From positions 147,996 to 211,995 of the forward strand of contig CAZYHV010000002.1 in assembly GCA_964647485.1 (NCBI GenBank): a DNA stretch of 64,000 nt. Direction: 5' to 3'. The position numbers and the translations under genes are program-made. Numbering within the stretch: position 1 is the stretch's first letter; each line of letters begins with the position of its first letter. Of the stretch, positions 62,211 to 64,000 are shown one piece after another. A model generated the notes under the pieces. That model did no database searches, was not told where the DNA came from, and saw only the letters and a list, made by a program, of their open reading frames with translations. The DNA comes from FW021-bin31 sp964647485. Lineage in GTDB: Bacteria; Bacteroidota; Bacteroidia; Chitinophagales; Chitinophagaceae.

Positions 62211-63965
62211 TTAAGGTTTTATTTTATAATAAACCCCCACAAAATCCGTTATATTCTTAAGACCATAAGGCGATTGGTAATCCGCGGAAATTAAAGCAAA
62301 ATGGTTAAACAATTGAACGTGTAATACACATCCTGCTTTATCGGGCAATTTGTATAAAAAAGAAGTGTTTGATACTTCTACCGTATCCCGAATCAATGTT
62401 TGAGATTGTCCCTTCTGTTCTGCTTTTTTCAAAACAAAAATCGCTTGATGAGCTTTTATTTGCTTCAAGGTAAATTTACCGGACTCTTCTCCACCAAATT
62501 TATATGCATAAGTGCCGTAAATCGCCTCAGGGTCTACAATTGCAGATTCATTTATTATTGAGGTGTCTTGCGAGGATAAACTGATCCATTGTGTATTTCC
62601 TGCCGAAGATTCTATTTTCCATTCTTGGTCTCCTAATTTAGAGAAGTGTTTTTGTATTATTCCATTCTCATCATACTGATTTAGATATATGTAGCCAGAA
62701 GCGTAGCCTGTTCCTACCAACCGGAACGACCGTGTTTTGTTCTTCCCATAAACAACTTCTCCCACAATCAAACGACTATCCTCTTTACGCGGAATAGGTG
62801 TAAAATGATAGTGTATTAAAATTGGTTTTTGTTTTCCTGATCGCGTCTTCAATTCTCCTTTTAAAACGGTATCAAAAAAGGTATATGCTCCGCTCTGAAT
62901 CCGACGGATTAATTTTTCTTTCGCTTGATGTCGCAAAACCTTATCGCGTTGTTGGTATTGCAAAAAGACTTGACCATCAAACCCATGAAGGCGTGTTTTG
63001 GGAAGCGATATTTGTGTTGTTATTGAGGGCAATAGCATTGGTTGTAAGCGTGCCGTATTGTAATACGTCCAATCTCCTTTGTAGCTATCTGTCGTTAAAT
63101 TCACTTTAGAATGCCCGCTAAGGTGAGACGCTCCAATATATCCGCCTCTTTTGTCGTTAAATGTCATTTTTTTCACCTCAACCTGATGTGATTCTGAGTT
63201 GTACTGAAAATATAGTTTAAAACTCCTTTCGTATTGAAGGCCACTCAGCACAAATCCCTTGGGATTATCAATTAGCCCCATACTGCGCAAATCTTTAAAA
63301 TGCAACGAGTCACTACTGATAGTTTTAAAATCTTGCGAAGAAAGCCGCACCTGAATAACGGAATGATACGCATCAAAATTAATAGAATCCAACACTCTAT
63401 CGCCATCCAAATCTTTTAAGAGCTGTCTGATAACAAAGCCTTGTCCGTCGACCATTTGGTGCGTAGCAGCTTTCATCAATTTCAAGTTCTTGTGCTGCCA
63501 TTGATACGCATAAATCTTGTAAATTCCGGCAGACGGCGGACTCCCAAACTGCAGTTTTTGCTGCACCGTATCCATTCTAAACATTACCCCAATATGCGCC
63601 ACAATATTCGTCAATTGGGCATTGCGTTTAAACTGCCCGTTTTTCCTTAAATAAAAATCGAATAAAGAGACCCCGCGAATTCCATCAGGACCTTTATTCA
63701 AAGCGAAATCTTTTTCCCCATCAAAATTAAAATCCTTGTAAAGGATAAAATCCTGTGTTTCGAATTGTATCTCCCCTTTTGCATCAAGCTGATTTGGCCG
63801 CAGGTGAAGGCCATAAGACTTTATTTTGGCCAACAATTGATTATTTTTTTGCCGATAAACCGCTATCCACCCCTCGCTATAGTTTTTTGTCGTATCTGCG
63901 ATATAAATTTTCCCGAAATAATCCTGAGCTATCCCGGTAACCATATAACCCGCAATATTCACCAT
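62211..63965 (-). pseudogene. XAC2610-like secreted protein gene, 5' end cut by the MITE
   Basis: The open part reads 584 codons from an ATG (63965) that lies inside the MITE end. The native signal peptide is gone: only its last residues (VTGIAQ) remain before the mature start DYFGKIYIAD. Residues ~10-165 match the 44306 gene (including LYKDFNFDGEKDFALNKGPD) and ~175-584 match the 55889 gene, including a second acidic loop (LLKDLDGDRVLDSINFD) and the end FVGVYYKIKP, so it is a fusion of two island protein types. Any product would lack export. The rest of the gene should lie beyond the element, outside the window. Confidence 0.75.
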
Positions 63966-64000
63966 TTTTTTGAAACAACTCTAAAAATCGTTTAAAATCA
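63949..64000. mobile_element. Second copy of the MITE-like element (left 52 bp, cut by window end)
   Basis: Identical to 40608-40659 over all 52 visible bases and in the same orientation. The adjoining four bases are ATAA rather than TTAA; the other flank is outside the window, so the target duplication cannot be checked. Confidence 0.85.

Noticed and set aside
40608..64000. A composite transposon bounded by the two MITE copies
   Set aside because: No transposase is present, the right target duplication cannot be seen, and each copy disrupts a different gene as an independent insertion would.

Overview
The window looks like the chromosome of a Bacteroidota member, most likely Flavobacteriia or a near relative; the exact genus cannot be read from it. 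Evidence: an AT-rich sequence; the Bacteroidota -7 promoter box TAnnTTTG (often TATCTTTG or TACCTTTG on the coding strand) at the expected place before many genes; a short ~290-residue principal sigma factor; a DUF5103 type IX secretion plug protein; GLPGLI/DUF4412-like, WG-repeat and XAC2610-like secreted proteins. I see no rRNA, tRNA, CRISPR array or prophage.

Layout. Positions 1-40 kb are ordinary, compact housekeeping DNA: a flavin disulfide oxidoreductase, a LolC/E permease, the T9SS plug, NDH-2, glpK-glpF, miaA, the principal sigma factor, uvrA, a SWIM/SNF2 helicase, two polyprenyl-phosphate sugar transferases, lepA, an arginine operon (GNAT-argG-argC-argD) behind a long leader that may be an attenuator, DUF2061-cysH, ric, pyruvate dehydrogenase E2, dnaX, an APC permease with a terminator-like leader, two acetyltransferase-type proteins, and an OmpA-domain/secreted-protein pair.

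From about 40.05 kb to the right edge the character changes. Every gene lies on the minus strand. Nearly all encode signal-peptide or membrane proteins of unknown function built from shared modules (WG repeats, GLPGLI-like domains, XAC2610-like EF-hand-type domains, a shared C-terminal module). Gene blocks are separated by arrays of a ~113-bp repeat made of two imperfect palindromes. Three copies of a GxxExxY (PD-(D/E)XK-type) nuclease gene sit inside these arrays: two near-identical ones in a 717-bp tandem duplication and one broken by a frameshift. A 219-bp MITE-like element with TTAA target duplications splits a DUF4153 gene at the left end of this zone, and a second copy truncates an XAC2610-like gene at the right end.

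Six upstream regions in the zone carry an 18-bp direct-repeat motif (CTACAA-N5-CTACAA, 11-bp period), in three cases 34-35 bp upstream of a -7 box. This suggests that the accessory genes form one regulon. The most interesting candidates are (i) the nuclease/113-bp-repeat element, (ii) this shared operator, (iii) the TTAA MITE, whose removal in silico rebuilds a reading frame exactly, and (iv) the possible Arg-codon leader peptide before the arg operon.
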